Below, in pieces: positions 41,188-47,869 of a stretch of DNA of 47,869 bases (positions within the stretch are counted from its first letter, which is position 1; each line of letters opens with the position of its first letter). The stretch lies in assembly GCA_023412215.1 (NCBI GenBank), contig JAEYNX010000008.1, positions 1-47,869 of the forward strand, in the 5' to 3' direction. The position numbers and the translations under genes were made by a program. The notes under the pieces are model-generated. The model was not told the DNA's origin, made no database searches, and worked only from the letters and a program-made list of their open reading frames with translations. The stretch is from Bacillota bacterium (GTDB taxonomy: Bacteria > Bacillota > Clostridia > Oscillospirales > Ruminococcaceae).

Positions 41188-42379
41188 ATGATAAGTCAAT
41201 AACCCTTATAACTGTGTTCACATCGTTATTAGGAGATAATAAGATTTTGCTACCATCGCTATTATGAAATAATAAAATTCTGCTACCATCCGGATTCAAT
41301 TTCAAATTCAGTCCCCAATAATCGCAATAAAATAATTTTTTCTGAGTAGAATCCGCTTTCGAAAACAGGTCTATGTTCCATTGGCCTTCCCGATCACATA
41401 ACAACAGTAGTTTCTTGCCGCCATCTACCTCTCCAAGAATTTGAATATTCCCCTCGCCTAACGGCATTCTCGTGATGTTTCCATCGGCAATATTCACTGT
41501 CTCAAGAGTATTTTGCTTTTCCTCGTTCTGGACAATCACATAGAAGCTGTCGTTTAATTTTGACCACATCTCGTCTGTTGCCCGTACCCCTTTATATTCA
41601 TACGATTTGGCCGCAAAGCCGTTCTCGGTATCTACAATCAGGTATTTCCAATAGGGAGGCACATCATCCCAGGCATCCGCATGAATAAGCATGACGTAAC
41701 TTCCGTCAAATGACCAGGGGGAATGAAAACTTGGAGGATCAAATATCTCTCCGTTTTGTCCTGTTACCACCTTTGCAGCTGTAGAAGCGTCTGTAAAATT
41801 CGACATATACACTGTGAACCTGTCTCGATAGATAACCTTGCCGTCTTTTGAAGGAGCTGATGTTTGTTGAGGCACTGCTTTCTTCTGGACATCAAGCACT
41901 TGAAAATCTTCCTTACTTATTATTAACACCGTTTTTCGCAAATAAATGATAAACTGTTTCCCGTCATCAAAAGTCTCCATTTCATAAGAGCCGTTGTCTT
42001 CCTCCGAATAGATGACAATCTCGGTCGAAAAGATGCAGTTGTATATAACCAGGCGGTAAGCCGCTTCTTCTTTAGTTTGCAATACTAAGATATTTTCATT
42101 ATCCAGCCATACCATATTGGCAATGGAATACCTATCATCATTAAGCAGCGTGCAATTCTGAATCAAATCCTTGAATTCTCTAAAATTCTGTCCAAGAATC
42201 TGAACGGGTGCCTTGTCTTCAATATCTTGCAGGGATGGTTGCGAATTGCTCTCAACTTTTGATTGAATGTCTGAAGAAAAGCTTTCACCATGTCTCTCCG
42301 ATTTTTCAGTTACTCGTGCACAAGAAATAAATATTAAAACTACACAAACAAACATAACGCCTAATTTATATTTTATCAT
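41186..42379 (-). CDS. Lipoprotein E with beta-propeller-like repeats, candidate immunity protein
   Basis: A 397-residue predicted lipoprotein; the ATG at 42379 lies after GGAGGA, with other ATGs close by. The signal peptide MIKYKLGVMFVCVVLIFISC ends at a lipobox-like Cys. The mature part has repeated strands of the type NMVWLDNENILVLQTKEE, SFDGSYVMLIHAD, DGSRILLFHNSDGSKILL, consistent with a beta-propeller fold (TolB/DPP4-like blades), without catalytic motifs. It is the convergent partner of the M23 gene, the same layout as the CHAP/lipoprotein pairs, though unrelated in sequence to those lipoproteins. Protection against, or sensing of, the neighbour is inference. Confidence 0.78.
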   Translation of the reverse strand: MIKYKLGVMFVCVVLIFISCARVTEKSERHGESFSSDIQSKVESNSQPSLQDIEDKAPVQILGQNFREFKDLIQNCTLLNDDRYSIANMVWLDNENILVLQTKEEAAYRLVIYNCIFSTEIVIYSEEDNGSYEMETFDDGKQFIIYLRKTVLIISKEDFQVLDVQKKAVPQQTSAPSKDGKVIYRDRFTVYMSNFTDASTAAKVVTGQNGEIFDPPSFHSPWSFDGSYVMLIHADAWDDVPPYWKYLIVDTENGFAAKSYEYKGVRATDEMWSKLNDSFYVIVQNEEKQNTLETVNIADGNITRMPLGEGNIQILGEVDGGKKLLLLCDREGQWNIDLFSKADSTQKKLFYCDYWGLNLKLNPDGSRILLFHNSDGSKILLSPNNDVNTVIRVIDLS

Positions 42380-42544
42380 CAGCATTCCTCCATCCATATT
42401 AAACCATGTGTGCTTATATAATTCAATACCGAATTAGAATTTTTATCCTTATGCCATACTCAATAATAAGGCCACCCTTATACAGATTTAACTTTCTGCC
42501 TAAAGGTAGCCCTTTTCAACATAATCTATTGTTAAACTACCGCT

Positions 42545-44869
42545 TCAGTTCGCCGTCACCAGCATCGCCGCCACCGAGATGTCGTCGTCGTGCCCGTCGC
42601 TGCGGCGCTTCTTCGCGGATTCGACGATATACTTGGCGAAGAGCCCCATGTTCTCACCGCGGAAGCGCTCCAGCTCCTGCACGATCCACTCCGGCCCGTC
42701 CGCCATGGCGCCGTCGGACACCATCAGCATCATGTCGCCATCCTCGAGGCGCAGGTTGTTCTGGTCTACCGACACCCCGTTTAGAATGCCGATGGGCAGC
42801 GAGTCGCCCTCGAGCAGAAACGCCTTACCGCCACTCTTTACAAAGGTGGGCGCGGCGCCCGCCTTATAGAGCTGCGTCTTGCCGGTGTAGAGGTCGATCA
42901 GCGTGATGTCGGCGGTGGAGAGCGACTCCTCGGCGGATTTGATGAGCAGCGCCGAGTTCGCGAACTTGAGCGCGCCCTCCGGCTTCAGCCCCGCGCTGAT
43001 CATCTTGGTAAGCAGCGAGGAGGTCATGGCGGAATCCACCGCCGCGGCGGGGCCGCTGCCCATGCCGTCGCTGAGCACCACCTGCACCTGCCCGCCCGAG
43101 TTTGCGATATACCGTATATTGTCGCCGCACACGCGCCCGTCCTTATACGCCGACTGGTACTCGCCGTAAACCACCGAGAACTTCGGCTTTTCGCGCAGGC
43201 GGATGGTGGTGATGTTGTCTCTTTCGGTAATCATGGGCAGGGCGAGGCTGCGCTTGCACACCACGCCCAGCGCCTTCGCCAGCCTTACGCGGCTGATGCT
43301 CTCGATCTCGTCGGTCGCGATGTGGATGGTGAGGCCCAGGCGCCCATTGATGTCGTTTTCGCACACCACCCGGTTGGGGGTGATGCCCGTGCTCTCCAGA
43401 TACTCGCGCACCGCGGCGGAAAGGACGGTGTTCAGCTCGTACCGGCCCATCGCCTCGCTGCCCAACTCGTCGAGCAGCTGCGACATCGCCTCGAACTGCT
43501 CCGCCACAATCGCCCGCACCTCGCCAAAGCGGCGCACCGAGCTCTCCTTGGCCTTAAACCGCGCCAAGCCCTCGTTCACGGCGGCGATAACGCGCCGCGA
43601 CTTCTTGCAGTTTTCGAGAAACTCGGGCGGGAAGTCCTCCTCCGCGATGATCTTTTGCTGCTTGGCGGCCTCGGTGATGCCGTTGAACGCGCCCATCGTG
43701 CGGCTGTAGTACTTGCCCCAGCAGCTCACGCGCTTATCGCAGTGCACGCACACCTGTTGCGAAACCTCGTCGTACACCGAGGAGATATCGCCCGCGTGTA
43801 TCTTCATCAGCCCCTGCGACACCGTCTCCACCGAGCTGCGCACCTCCCGCATCGCCTTGCCCGCGAGGATGAGCCGCGTGTACAGCTCACTGCTTACCCC
43901 CGCCTCGGGCCGGATGCCTTCCAGCTTAAAGGCCGAGACGCGGTTGATGACCTTCTGCGGCAGCACCATGAAGATGAAGGTTGCCGCCATCACCTCAAAC
44001 AGCACCGGCATGGGCACCGAGCCGCCGCCCGCCATAAGCACCGCAAGCCCGTTCGCCAGCACAAACGCCGCGGCGCTGCCCGTGCGCCCGAACACCCCGA
44101 ACACCCCCGCCAGCAGAGCCGCGAAGCCGTACACCGCCGCGAGGATGATCAAATTAAAGTTGGCAAGGCCGGCCGTCACCCCCGCCACCACGCCCGCCGC
44201 ACAAGCGGCCGCCGGGCCGTAACCCGCGGCGATGACCAGCACAACCAGCACCGCCACGAACCGTCCGATCGAAAAGCCCATGATCTCCATGCTGCAGAGC
44301 GACATCAGCATGATACTCGCTACCACCACCATACAGGCGTGCTGCCTGCGGTCGAGCACGCTGGCCACAAAGCCCTGCTCCAATGAGCGCAGGGCCATAA
44401 AGCAGAAGTAGGTTACCGCGGCGCCCAAAATAGCCTCGGATACCGCAACCACCATGCCCGCCATATCCGCGAGCAGCGCGTAGGCTGAAAGCACCGAGGG
44501 CACCCCGATGGCAAGCAGTGCCACCCCTGCGAGGAACCCGCCCTTTTTGGCAAACTTCGCGCGCCCGTGAAAGGCCAGACGAATAACCGCGACAATACAC
44601 AATGCCACAAGATACTTGGCCCCGCCCGCTACGGGCATAACCGGCAGGCTGTAGCCCACCGCCGCGCCCAGAAGCGCCGGGAACAACAGGCTTGTGGGCG
44701 CCCCTGCGGCGAGCGCCACCCCGAAGGGGGCAAGCTTATCCAACATGTCCGCGCGCGACATCAGCGCGCCCGCGGCAAAGATCATCACCCATTTGGCAAG
44801 TACGCGCACATCCGCACGCTGGGTGAAGAACGCAAGGATGCGGTTTTTGGTTGCCAACCGCTGTTTCAT
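42545..44869 (-). CDS. spoIIE: Stage II sporulation protein E (SpoIIE)
   Basis: A protein of about 774 residues. Ten or so N-terminal hydrophobic helices (about residues 20-330) anchor it at the polar septum; a middle region with VCVHCDKRVSCWGKYY follows, and the C-terminal PP2C-type phosphatase has VVLSDGMGSGPAAAVDSAM and MLMVSDGAMADGPEW with metal-binding aspartates. SpoIIE dephosphorylates SpoIIAA and so activates sigma-F in the forespore. Its presence shows that the organism can sporulate or descends from spore-formers. The start is uncertain: ATGs at 44869 and 44881 both lie near GGAAAGG, one too far and one too close. The gap to 45200 holds no further gene. Confidence 0.93.
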   Translation of the reverse strand: MKQRLATKNRILAFFTQRADVRVLAKWVMIFAAGALMSRADMLDKLAPFGVALAAGAPTSLLFPALLGAAVGYSLPVMPVAGGAKYLVALCIVAVIRLAFHGRAKFAKKGGFLAGVALLAIGVPSVLSAYALLADMAGMVVAVSEAILGAAVTYFCFMALRSLEQGFVASVLDRRQHACMVVVASIMLMSLCSMEIMGFSIGRFVAVLVVLVIAAGYGPAAACAAGVVAGVTAGLANFNLIILAAVYGFAALLAGVFGVFGRTGSAAAFVLANGLAVLMAGGGSVPMPVLFEVMAATFIFMVLPQKVINRVSAFKLEGIRPEAGVSSELYTRLILAGKAMREVRSSVETVSQGLMKIHAGDISSVYDEVSQQVCVHCDKRVSCWGKYYSRTMGAFNGITEAAKQQKIIAEEDFPPEFLENCKKSRRVIAAVNEGLARFKAKESSVRRFGEVRAIVAEQFEAMSQLLDELGSEAMGRYELNTVLSAAVREYLESTGITPNRVVCENDINGRLGLTIHIATDEIESISRVRLAKALGVVCKRSLALPMITERDNITTIRLREKPKFSVVYGEYQSAYKDGRVCGDNIRYIANSGGQVQVVLSDGMGSGPAAAVDSAMTSSLLTKMISAGLKPEGALKFANSALLIKSAEESLSTADITLIDLYTGKTQLYKAGAAPTFVKSGGKAFLLEGDSLPIGILNGVSVDQNNLRLEDGDMMLMVSDGAMADGPEWIVQELERFRGENMGLFAKYIVESAKKRRSDGHDDDISVAAMLVTAN

Positions 44870-45090
44870 TTCTGTTACCATGCCTTTCCGGCTTTCGCTT
44901 GTAGGACGAAGCCCGCTTGTACAATTTTGTGGTAGGCTGATTTTATAAACGCACGCCTGCGGTACAGACGCATACCTCGGCAATGCACTACATATATTGT
45001 ATTTTGGGATAAATTGCCTTGTTCTATACTATCTTTTTCATGATAAAAAAGCTGTCGCAACCCTGCTGCAATTAGCGGAAAACTATGCAG

Positions 45091-45129
45091 AAAAAAGGGG
45101 AGCAACCACAAAATAATGTGGTTGCTCCC
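45091..45129 (-). terminator. Terminator of the RAYT-type transposase gene
   Basis: A perfect 12-bp stem (GGGAGCAACCAC / GTGGTTGCTCCC), then CTTTTTTC on the minus strand. Confidence 0.85.
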
Positions 45130-45404
45130 GATCAATATGACTATTTATAGTTTCGCCTTGAAATCATTGGAAAGATATTCGATATTCCATCAGTATTCTA
45201 CTATGGAGTAAGCGTACAATAAAAATCCTCACTCCATTTTAATGGGTTTGGGTCGATATAATTCCATATTTCGCGGTATTCCTGTTCGTTGCGGATGATG
45301 TGGTCGTGAAAGGAACGCTGCCAAATTTTAACGATGTCGTTCTTGTTAATGTTTTTTGTCGTTTGATATTTAAACCAACCTATGATCTGGCTTATGGTTG
45401 GATT

Positions 45405-45429
45405 TGTAGGGACGGGGTTTTCCCGCCCG
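45405..45429 (+). repeat. REP-like unit inside the transposase gene, plus orientation
   Basis: TGTAGGGACGGGG followed by TTTTCCCGCCCG. It differs by two bases from the unit at 45582-45606 read on the opposite strand. Confidence 0.75.
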
Positions 45430-45581
45430 TTTTCCCCTGATAAAACTAGAATCATGTGAATGTGGTTAGGCATGATGATATATTTATCTATTCTAAACAT
45501 CGGGTATTTTTCTGGTAGGAACATTAAATATCGTTTTATTATTTTACCTTCTTGTGATATCTGCAGGCTGGGGTGGAGATT

Positions 45582-45606
45582 CGGGCGGGAGAACCCCGCC
45601 CCTACA
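45582..45606 (-). repeat. REP-like unit inside the transposase gene, minus orientation
   Basis: On the minus strand TGTAGGGGCGGGG followed by TTCTCCCGCCCG. With the previous unit it forms an inverted pair about 150 bases apart. Confidence 0.75.
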
Positions 45607-45794
45607 ATCCTACCAAATAAATGCAATCGATCTTGTGTGCAAATGGTTACAAAATACGCCCCGTTGCTGCCATAATCAAATTCTTTTAATCGGTTAGGCT
45701 TGTGTGTCGTTAATTCCAAGAGTATTCCCCCCAAAGGCTAATACTGCAGGGTACGCTTTCTTGGGAATAGCAAATTGAAAAAAGCTTTTAGAGA

Positions 45795-46499
45795 TTATAA
45801 CCTCGGCCCGAACAGCGCGGTGCCCACGCGCACCAGGGTGGCACCCTCCAGAATGGCCTCAGCGTAGTCGCCGGACATGCCCATTGAGAGCACGCGCGGG
45901 GTTCCGTCGCTTAAATAGGGCGCGGTGCGGTCAAACAGTGCCTTCATGCGCGCAAAATAACGGCGCGCCTCATTCGGCGACTCTGCGCGCGGCGGGATGC
46001 ACATCAATCCTGCTATGCGGATGGCGGGCAGCTGCGCCGCGTCGTTTAACAGCGCCTTAAGCCCCTCCGGCTCCACCCCGCCCTTGGAAAGCTCACCACC
46101 GATGTTCACCTCTATCAGCACATCCTGCGTGCGGGGGATGCCGTTCTCCTGCGCAAGGTGCTGCATGGCGCGGCTGATCTCCTGCGCAAGCCTAAGGCTA
46201 TCCACCGAATGGATAAGCGCCACCTGCCCCGCCACCTGTCGCACCTTGTTGGTTTGCAGGTGCCCGATAAAATGCAGCTCGGCGCCCTCGTAGGCGTTCT
46301 GGGCGAGCTTTTCTGTAAGCTCCTGCACACGGTTTTCACCTACTGTTTTTACGCCGCAGGCGATGGCCTCGCGCACCGTCGCGGCATCCTGCGTCTTGGT
46401 GGCGGCGAGCAGGGTGATCTCTTTTTCGCTGCGCCCCGCCGCGCGCGCCGCCTGCGCTATTCGTTCCTGTATCTCCTGCAGCTTTACGGCCAAATCCAT
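45795..46499 (-). CDS. YggS-family pyridoxal-phosphate homeostasis protein
   Basis: A protein of about 234 residues (ATG at 46499; a GTG at 46511 is possible). The family fold is a PLP-binding barrel, with the lysine in LLAATKTQ, VGENRVQEL, LHFIGHLQTNKVR, HSVDS, VNIGGELSKGG, GLMCIPP and SMGMSGDYAEAILEGATLVRVGTALFG. YggS/PLPBP proteins control free pyridoxal phosphate and amino-acid pools and have no known catalysis. It often sits beside division genes (ylmE position), but here it is alone. Confidence 0.93.
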   Translation of the reverse strand: MDLAVKLQEIQERIAQAARAAGRSEKEITLLAATKTQDAATVREAIACGVKTVGENRVQELTEKLAQNAYEGAELHFIGHLQTNKVRQVAGQVALIHSVDSLRLAQEISRAMQHLAQENGIPRTQDVLIEVNIGGELSKGGVEPEGLKALLNDAAQLPAIRIAGLMCIPPRAESPNEARRYFARMKALFDRTAPYLSDGTPRVLSMGMSGDYAEAILEGATLVRVGTALFGPRL

Positions 46500-46707
46500 C
46501 CTCAACGCCACGCTTTCTGTTATATTTCAGTTTAAAATATCTTTGCATGCTGCATAAGCTAAAGCCATATACCTGTGCATTGCGTTTATTATACCAGTAT
46601 TCTCCTTGTGTTGTCTACAATACAAAGCCGGTATAGTGTCCCTTGGCGTGGGAATACTAACAAAAATAAGTGTGCCGGTAACCCCGGCATGTGGAGGAAG
46701 GCCTATC

Positions 46708-47601
46708 ATGTCCAACATAAACAGTACCTACGAAAACATTCCCGAGAAAACCCCGTCGGTTTTCCCACCGCAGCACCAGCCGGTGCAGCCCGGCTCCCAG
46801 CAGGCCATGAACCCCATGCCGGTCACCGACAGCCCCTTGTACCACGGCAGCGGTAAGCTGGCAGAGCGCGTCGCCATTGTTTCGGGCGGCGACAGCGGCA
46901 TCGGGCAGGCGGTGGCTGTAGCCTTTGCCAAGGAGGGCGCCGACGTGGTGGTGCCCTTTTACAGCGAGCAGGAGGACGCAGGCGAAACGGTGCGGCTGGT
47001 TACAGCCGCCGGAAGGCGCTGTGTGACGGTGCGGTGCGACCTAAGGCAGGAGACAAGCGCCCAACAGGTGGTGGATACCGCTCTGCATGATTTTGGGCGG
47101 ATCAACATCCTCGTAAACAATATCGCCGTACAGTTCCCGCAAAACAGCATCAGTGACATCACGGCGGAGCAGCTGAACAACACCTTCGCCACCAACATCA
47201 TCAGCTACTTTTACATGGTGAAGGCCGTGCTGCCGCACCTGAAACAGGGCGCAAGCATTATCAATACCGCGTCGATAACGGCATATAAGGGGGACCCGAC
47301 CCTCCTTGACTACTCCGCCACCAAGGGGGCGATCGTGTCGTTCACGCGCTCACTCGCCCTTTCGCTGGCGGGCAACGGTATCCGCGTAAACGCCGTGGCG
47401 CCCGGCCCGGTGTGGACACCGCTCATCCCCTCCAGCTACAGCCCGCAGGAGGTCGCCAAGTTCGGGCAGGATGTGCCGCTAAAACGCGCCGCGCAGCCCT
47501 TCGAGCTGGCGCCTACCTACGTATACCTTGCGAGCGACGACTCGGGGTATGTGACAGGGCAGGTGCTGCACGTAAACGGCGGCGTGATCACCGATTCGTA
47601 A
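46708..47601 (+). CDS. Short-chain dehydrogenase/reductase, YdaD/YhdF-like
   Basis: A 297-residue NAD(P)-dependent oxidoreductase. GGAGGAAGG precedes the ATG at 46708; upstream in-frame ATGs lack a binding site. About 45 proline-rich N-terminal residues (FPPQHQPVQPG, MPVTDSP) precede the Rossmann fold with SGGDSGIGQAVA, NNIAVQ, the catalytic Ser-Tyr-Lys set (NTASITAY, LLDYSATKGAIVSF) and the C-terminal GYVTGQVLHVNGG. This long N-terminus is typical of the general-stress SDRs YdaD/YhdF/YghA, whose substrates are uncertain. Confidence 0.92.
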   Translation: MSNINSTYENIPEKTPSVFPPQHQPVQPGSQQAMNPMPVTDSPLYHGSGKLAERVAIVSGGDSGIGQAVAVAFAKEGADVVVPFYSEQEDAGETVRLVTAAGRRCVTVRCDLRQETSAQQVVDTALHDFGRINILVNNIAVQFPQNSISDITAEQLNNTFATNIISYFYMVKAVLPHLKQGASIINTASITAYKGDPTLLDYSATKGAIVSFTRSLALSLAGNGIRVNAVAPGPVWTPLIPSSYSPQEVAKFGQDVPLKRAAQPFELAPTYVYLASDDSGYVTGQVLHVNGGVITDS

Positions 47602-47625
47602 GTTTTTAATAGAATAAATCAAGCG

Positions 47626-47670
47626 GGCCTGCCGACGGGGGAATCTCCGCCCGGCAGGCCTACTTTCCTA
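47626..47670 (+). terminator. Terminator of the SDR gene
   Basis: GGCCTGCCG / CGGCAGGCC, a 9-bp stem with a partly paired 17-base loop, then TACTTTCCT. Confidence 0.75.
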
Positions 47671-47739
47671 GGGGCTATCTGAAAACTCCAAATTCTTGTC
47701 TGTTTCAAAAGCGTGTCTTTAAATTAAGCTATGTGTTCC

Positions 47740-47868
47740 CTAAATATAAACTTCTTGAAGACACGCTCTGCCAAAGGCATCTTCTGCATCAAAAATACTC
47801 GGAATACATACAGTATCCAGACATACACAGTATGTCGGCGTTTCTTTGATTTGAATCTGCTCTTTTGC
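47740..47868 (-). CDS. Possible C-terminal end of an ORF entering from the right edge
   Basis: The minus strand is open for 42 codons to a TAG at 47740 and reads ETPTYCVCLDT, then FDAEDAFGRACLQEVYI. I do not recognise it. Two inverted repeats overlap it (AGCGTGTCTT / AAGACACGCT and GACATAC / GTATGTC), so it could equally be noncoding. Confidence 0.3.
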   Translation of the reverse strand, partial: AKEQIQIKETPTYCVCLDTVCIPSIFDAEDAFGRACLQEVYI

Positions 47869-47869
47869 A

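Larger units (their letters stand above)
45201..45719 (-). mobile_element. REP-associated (RAYT-type) Y1/HUH transposase
   Basis: A protein of about 172 residues from a TTG at 45719 with GGGGGGAA six bases upstream. The IS200/IS605-like single-domain transposase motifs are visible: YFVTICTQDRLHLFG, the HUH motif in MPNHIHMILVL, and the helix with IGWFKYQTTKNIN; the catalytic Tyr is probably that of WFKYQT. Proteins of this subfamily mobilise REP palindromes. Two such palindromes lie inside this gene itself, in inverse orientation (45405-45429 and 45582-45606), one encoding VGAGFSRP and the other GRENPVP. The gene has its own terminator and is intact. Confidence 0.88.

Noticed and set aside
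43322..44386. 354-codon plus-strand frame opposite spoIIE
   Set aside because: Composition is His/Arg/Ala-rich as expected for the antisense of a G+C-rich gene; SpoIIE is certain on the other strand.
45026..45060. Spo0A-type promoter of spoIIE (TTGCGA and TAGTAT)
   Set aside because: Spacing is 23 bases and the 0A-box match is partial (TGCGACA); plausible for a Spo0A-activated gene but too weak to list.
1..47869. CRISPR arrays, tRNA or rRNA genes
   Set aside because: I read through the intergenic spaces and saw no regularly spaced direct repeats, no tRNA-like cloverleaf and no rRNA segment; I could not run a dedicated search.

Overview
The window looks like a chromosomal segment of an anaerobic, spore-forming, Gram-positive Clostridia, most like the Oscillospirales (Ruminococcaceae-type) group. 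The reasons are a one-piece pyruvate:ferredoxin oxidoreductase, a SpoIIE phosphatase, a class A PBP, a sortase with a sorting-signal protein, many lipobox lipoproteins, AAGGAGG-type ribosome binding sites, and a G+C-rich core interrupted by visibly A+T-richer islands.

Layout. 0-6 kb: start of a Na+/proline symporter, the PFOR gene, and a CNNM/CorC membrane protein. 6.1-12.9 kb: an A+T-rich accessory island with leaderless CHAP-type hydrolase genes on the plus strand (two intact, one remnant), five intact lipoprotein genes and one chimeric lipoprotein pseudogene on the minus strand, and then a UviA/TcdR-like sigma factor overlapping a UviB/BhlA-like holin. 13-19.3 kb: cell-surface genes (sortase B, an NPNTG protein, a DUF4358 lipoprotein, PBP1a). 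19.5-29 kb: BofC-like protein, an ECF sigma with a membrane beta-propeller partner, YitT, a GntR/ABC-transporter operon, and a membrane protein with a proline-rich tail. 29.3-38.7 kb: EF-G-like GTPase, a degenerate P-type-ATPase-like protein, RlmB, a small membrane protein, DUF6062 and an 8-oxoguanine glycosylase. 38.9-42.4 kb: a second A+T-rich island with a second UviA/TcdR-like sigma, a TcdE-type holin, a leaderless ricin-like/M23 peptidase and a convergent lipoprotein. 42.5-47.9 kb: SpoIIE, a RAYT-type transposase carrying its own REP pair, YggS, an SDR oxidoreductase and a possible cut-off ORF.

The most interesting theme is that the two islands appear to be parts of one system. Each has a toxin-type (group 5) sigma factor translationally coupled to a holin. 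Both contain peptidoglycan-hydrolase-like proteins with no signal peptide. Each hydrolase gene is followed by a convergent lipoprotein gene. A shared candidate promoter (GTTxCT-like -35, 17 bases, CTCTTT-like -10) precedes both sigma genes, one CHAP gene and, with a weaker -35, the M23 gene, whereas at least some lipoprotein genes carry ordinary sigma-A promoters. I infer a holin-dependent export system for leaderless bacteriolysins with lipoprotein immunity. Families are recognised from the sequence; the working model is inference.

The window also carries a four-copy family of structured intergenic repeats, REP-like palindromes associated with the RAYT gene, and several perfect palindromes in promoter regions.
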